Notes under the pieces: model-generated
What the model was told of the DNA's origin: nothing
What the model saw: the letters and a program-made list of their open reading frames with translations, nothing else
Database searches by the model: none
Position numbers and translations under genes: made by a program
NCBI GenBank assembly: GCA_023441145.1
Contig: JAEZQN010000076.1
Location: 1-33,053 of the forward strand
Origin: Bacillota bacterium
GTDB lineage: Bacteria > Bacillota > Clostridia > Lachnospirales > Lachnospiraceae
Direction of reading: 5' to 3'
Length of the DNA: 33,053 bases
Part shown: in pieces, positions 31,753 through 33,053 of the stretch
Layout: each line of letters opens with the position of its first letter
Position numbering within the stretch: the stretch's first letter is position 1

Positions 31753-33053
31753 TTACTCTGACAAGCTCTTTACAATCTCATCTGTATGCATTCCTCTAGA
31801 ACCCTTTACTAAAATAGCATCTCCAGGAAGAAGAATCTGTTTTAAGTAGGTAGTAGCCTCTGTGTTACTGCTAAAGGCATGTGTGGTAATTCCTACATTT
31901 CCTTTTTCTACTGCTTCACTAATGGCTTTGGCACTTTCTCCAATGACCACTAGCTCCTCAATACGCTTACCTTCTAAGGCATCCCCTACAATGCCTTCTC
32001 CCACCTGATAATGTAGCTCATAGGAAGCTTCCCCTAGTTCCAATACGTCTGCTAGTACTGCAACTCTTCTTCTAATGCCTTCTAAAGAATGAAGAACAGC
32101 AATTCCACTTTTCATTGAATCTGGACTGGCATTATAGGTATCATCTATAATTACAAGACCATTCTTCTTAAGTATCTGTCCTCTCATAGCAATAGGCTCA
32201 TATTCATATAATCCCTGTTTACCTAGCTTAGGGTCTATCCCAAGCTGTTCCCCTATAGCTAAGGCTACCACTCCATTCATCACATTGTGATCTCCTAATA
32301 CCTTTAAGGTAACCTCTTCTTCATAAGTATCGCTAACATACGTAAACTTGGTAGATTCCTGCTTGCTACATACATTCATGGCTCTAAAAGAATATTCCTC
32401 TCCTATACCATACTCATTAATCAAAGTCTTAGCTAATGCCTCACAAGTCTTCGCTGACAAAGGAATCGTCTCCTTTTCTTGTGGTAAAGAGCCTTTAAAG
32501 GAGGTGATTTCTTTTAACAACGTATCCTGTCCATTGATATATAACACACTATTTTCTGTATTCTCATCAATAATGTTTAACTTCTCTCTTCGAATATTCT
32601 CTCTCGAACCAAGCTGGGCGATATGGCTTACCCCGATGTTGGTAATGACTGAAATGGTTGGTCTAGCTATTTTAGAAAGCTTCTCCATTTCTCCAGGTTC
32701 ACTCATTCCCATCTCAACAACTGCTACTTCATGGCTCTTCTCGATTCCAAAAAGAGTCAAGGACAATCCCACCTGACTATTCATATTTCCTTGGGTTTTT
32801 ACTACCTGAAATTTGGTACCTAAAACTGCTGCTATCATTTCCTTTGTAGTAGTCTTTCCTACACTTCCTGTAATGCCCACTACTGGAATATCAAACATGT
32901 TTCTATAATACCCCGCTAAGCTTTGCAGTGCACGAAGGGTATCATGAACCTTGATATAGGCAGCTCCTTCCTTTATCTCATCAGGAACATAGGCAGTAAA
33001 AACAACTTTTGCTCCTGTCTTAATAGCTCCAGCAATAAACTTATGCCCATCCA
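31753..33053 (-). CDS. murF: UDP-N-acetylmuramoyl-tripeptide:D-alanyl-D-alanine ligase MurF (5' end outside window)
   Basis: Adds D-Ala-D-Ala to the UDP-MurNAc tripeptide, the last cytosolic step of precursor synthesis. The frame continues from the first internal ATG at 32898 to the window edge without a stop, adding 51 codons that read DGHKFI and later AYVPDEIKEGAAYIKV, typical of the MurF N-terminal domain. So 432 residues are visible and roughly 20-25 are missing. Motifs are GITGSVGKTTTKE (ATP loop), MGMSEPGEM, LGDHNVMNGV and DDTYNASPDSM. In many bacteria murF lies in the dcw cluster; here it is about 20 kb away and ends in its own terminator. Confidence 0.95.
   Translation of the reverse strand, partial: DGHKFIAGAIKTGAKVVFTAYVPDEIKEGAAYIKVHDTLRALQSLAGYYRNMFDIPVVGITGSVGKTTTKEMIAAVLGTKFQVVKTQGNMNSQVGLSLTLFGIEKSHEVAVVEMGMSEPGEMEKLSKIARPTISVITNIGVSHIAQLGSRENIRREKLNIIDENTENSVLYINGQDTLLKEITSFKGSLPQEKETIPLSAKTCEALAKTLINEYGIGEEYSFRAMNVCSKQESTKFTYVSDTYEEEVTLKVLGDHNVMNGVVALAIGEQLGIDPKLGKQGLYEYEPIAMRGQILKKNGLVIIDDTYNASPDSMKSGIAVLHSLEGIRRRVAVLADVLELGEASYELHYQVGEGIVGDALEGKRIEELVVIGESAKAISEAVEKGNVGITTHAFSSNTEATTYLKQILLPGDAILVKGSRGMHTDEIVKSLSE

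Noticed and set aside
32348..32776. Plus-strand open frame of 142 codons opposite murF
   Set aside because: murF is unmistakable on the other strand and the antisense frame has no ribosome binding site or motif.
1..33053. Search for mobile elements, CRISPR arrays, tRNA genes and horizontally acquired islands
   Set aside because: No transposase or integrase, no regularly spaced repeats, no tRNA-like cloverleaf and no obvious change of base composition were seen; the window is ordinary core chromosome.

Overview
The window is a gene-dense, AT-rich chromosomal segment of a spore-forming clostridial Firmicute, most like a Lachnospiraceae/Lachnoclostridium-type organism. That placement is my inference from a SpoVD-type PBP, PrkC/PrpC, an LCP protein, the gene order and the low GC; no rRNA gene is present to confirm it. 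Every gene I can support is on the minus strand, so transcription runs from high to low coordinates. I see no tRNA, rRNA, CRISPR array, transposon or prophage.

In the direction of transcription: (1) 33053-28983 holds murF (cut by the window edge, ending in a terminator), priA and a DUF2294/MpsC-type gene. (2) 28974-26732 holds a strong promoter, a structured leader or small RNA of about 200 nt with its own terminator, and a large P-loop protein of unknown function (DUF4914-like). (3) 26729-25136 is a monocistronic LytR-CpsA-Psr gene with its own promoter and terminator and an apparent extra solute-binding-like domain. (4) 25118-12213 is a long housekeeping operon: def, fmt, a yugP-like peptidase, rsmB, rlmN, prpC, prkC, rsgA, rpe, a PilZ gene, thiN, ychF and lgt, closed by a terminator. 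(5) 12198-1 is the division and cell-wall (dcw) cluster: mraZ, rsmH, an ftsL-like gene, a ftsI-type PBP, spoVD, mraY, murD, ftsW/spoVE, murA and divIB. A promoter after divIB points off the window, probably to ftsZ.

The genes join protein maturation (Def, Fmt), ribosome and rRNA maturation (RsmB, RlmN, RsgA, RsmH), PASTA kinase/phosphatase signalling (PrkC/PrpC), lipoprotein and wall-polymer attachment (Lgt, LCP), peptidoglycan precursor synthesis (MurF, MurA, MurD, MraY) and septal synthesis (FtsW, PBPs, DivIB, FtsL). The dcw cluster lacks murE, murF, murG, murC, murB and ftsA; murF lies 20 kb away.

The most interesting signals are regulatory. Upstream of spoVD a perfect 14-bp stem buries the spoVD ribosome binding site, and its 5' arm lies inside the spacer of a candidate internal promoter. 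Read-through mRNA would therefore be occluded, while mRNA started at the internal promoter would not. A good promoter at the end of spoVD then restarts transcription for mraY-murD-ftsW. Three 10-bp-phased repeats plus a fourth sit just downstream of the mraZ promoter (MraZ operator). The ~200-nt RNA in front of the DUF4914-like gene is not one I can assign to a known class. All promoter and fold calls were made by eye.
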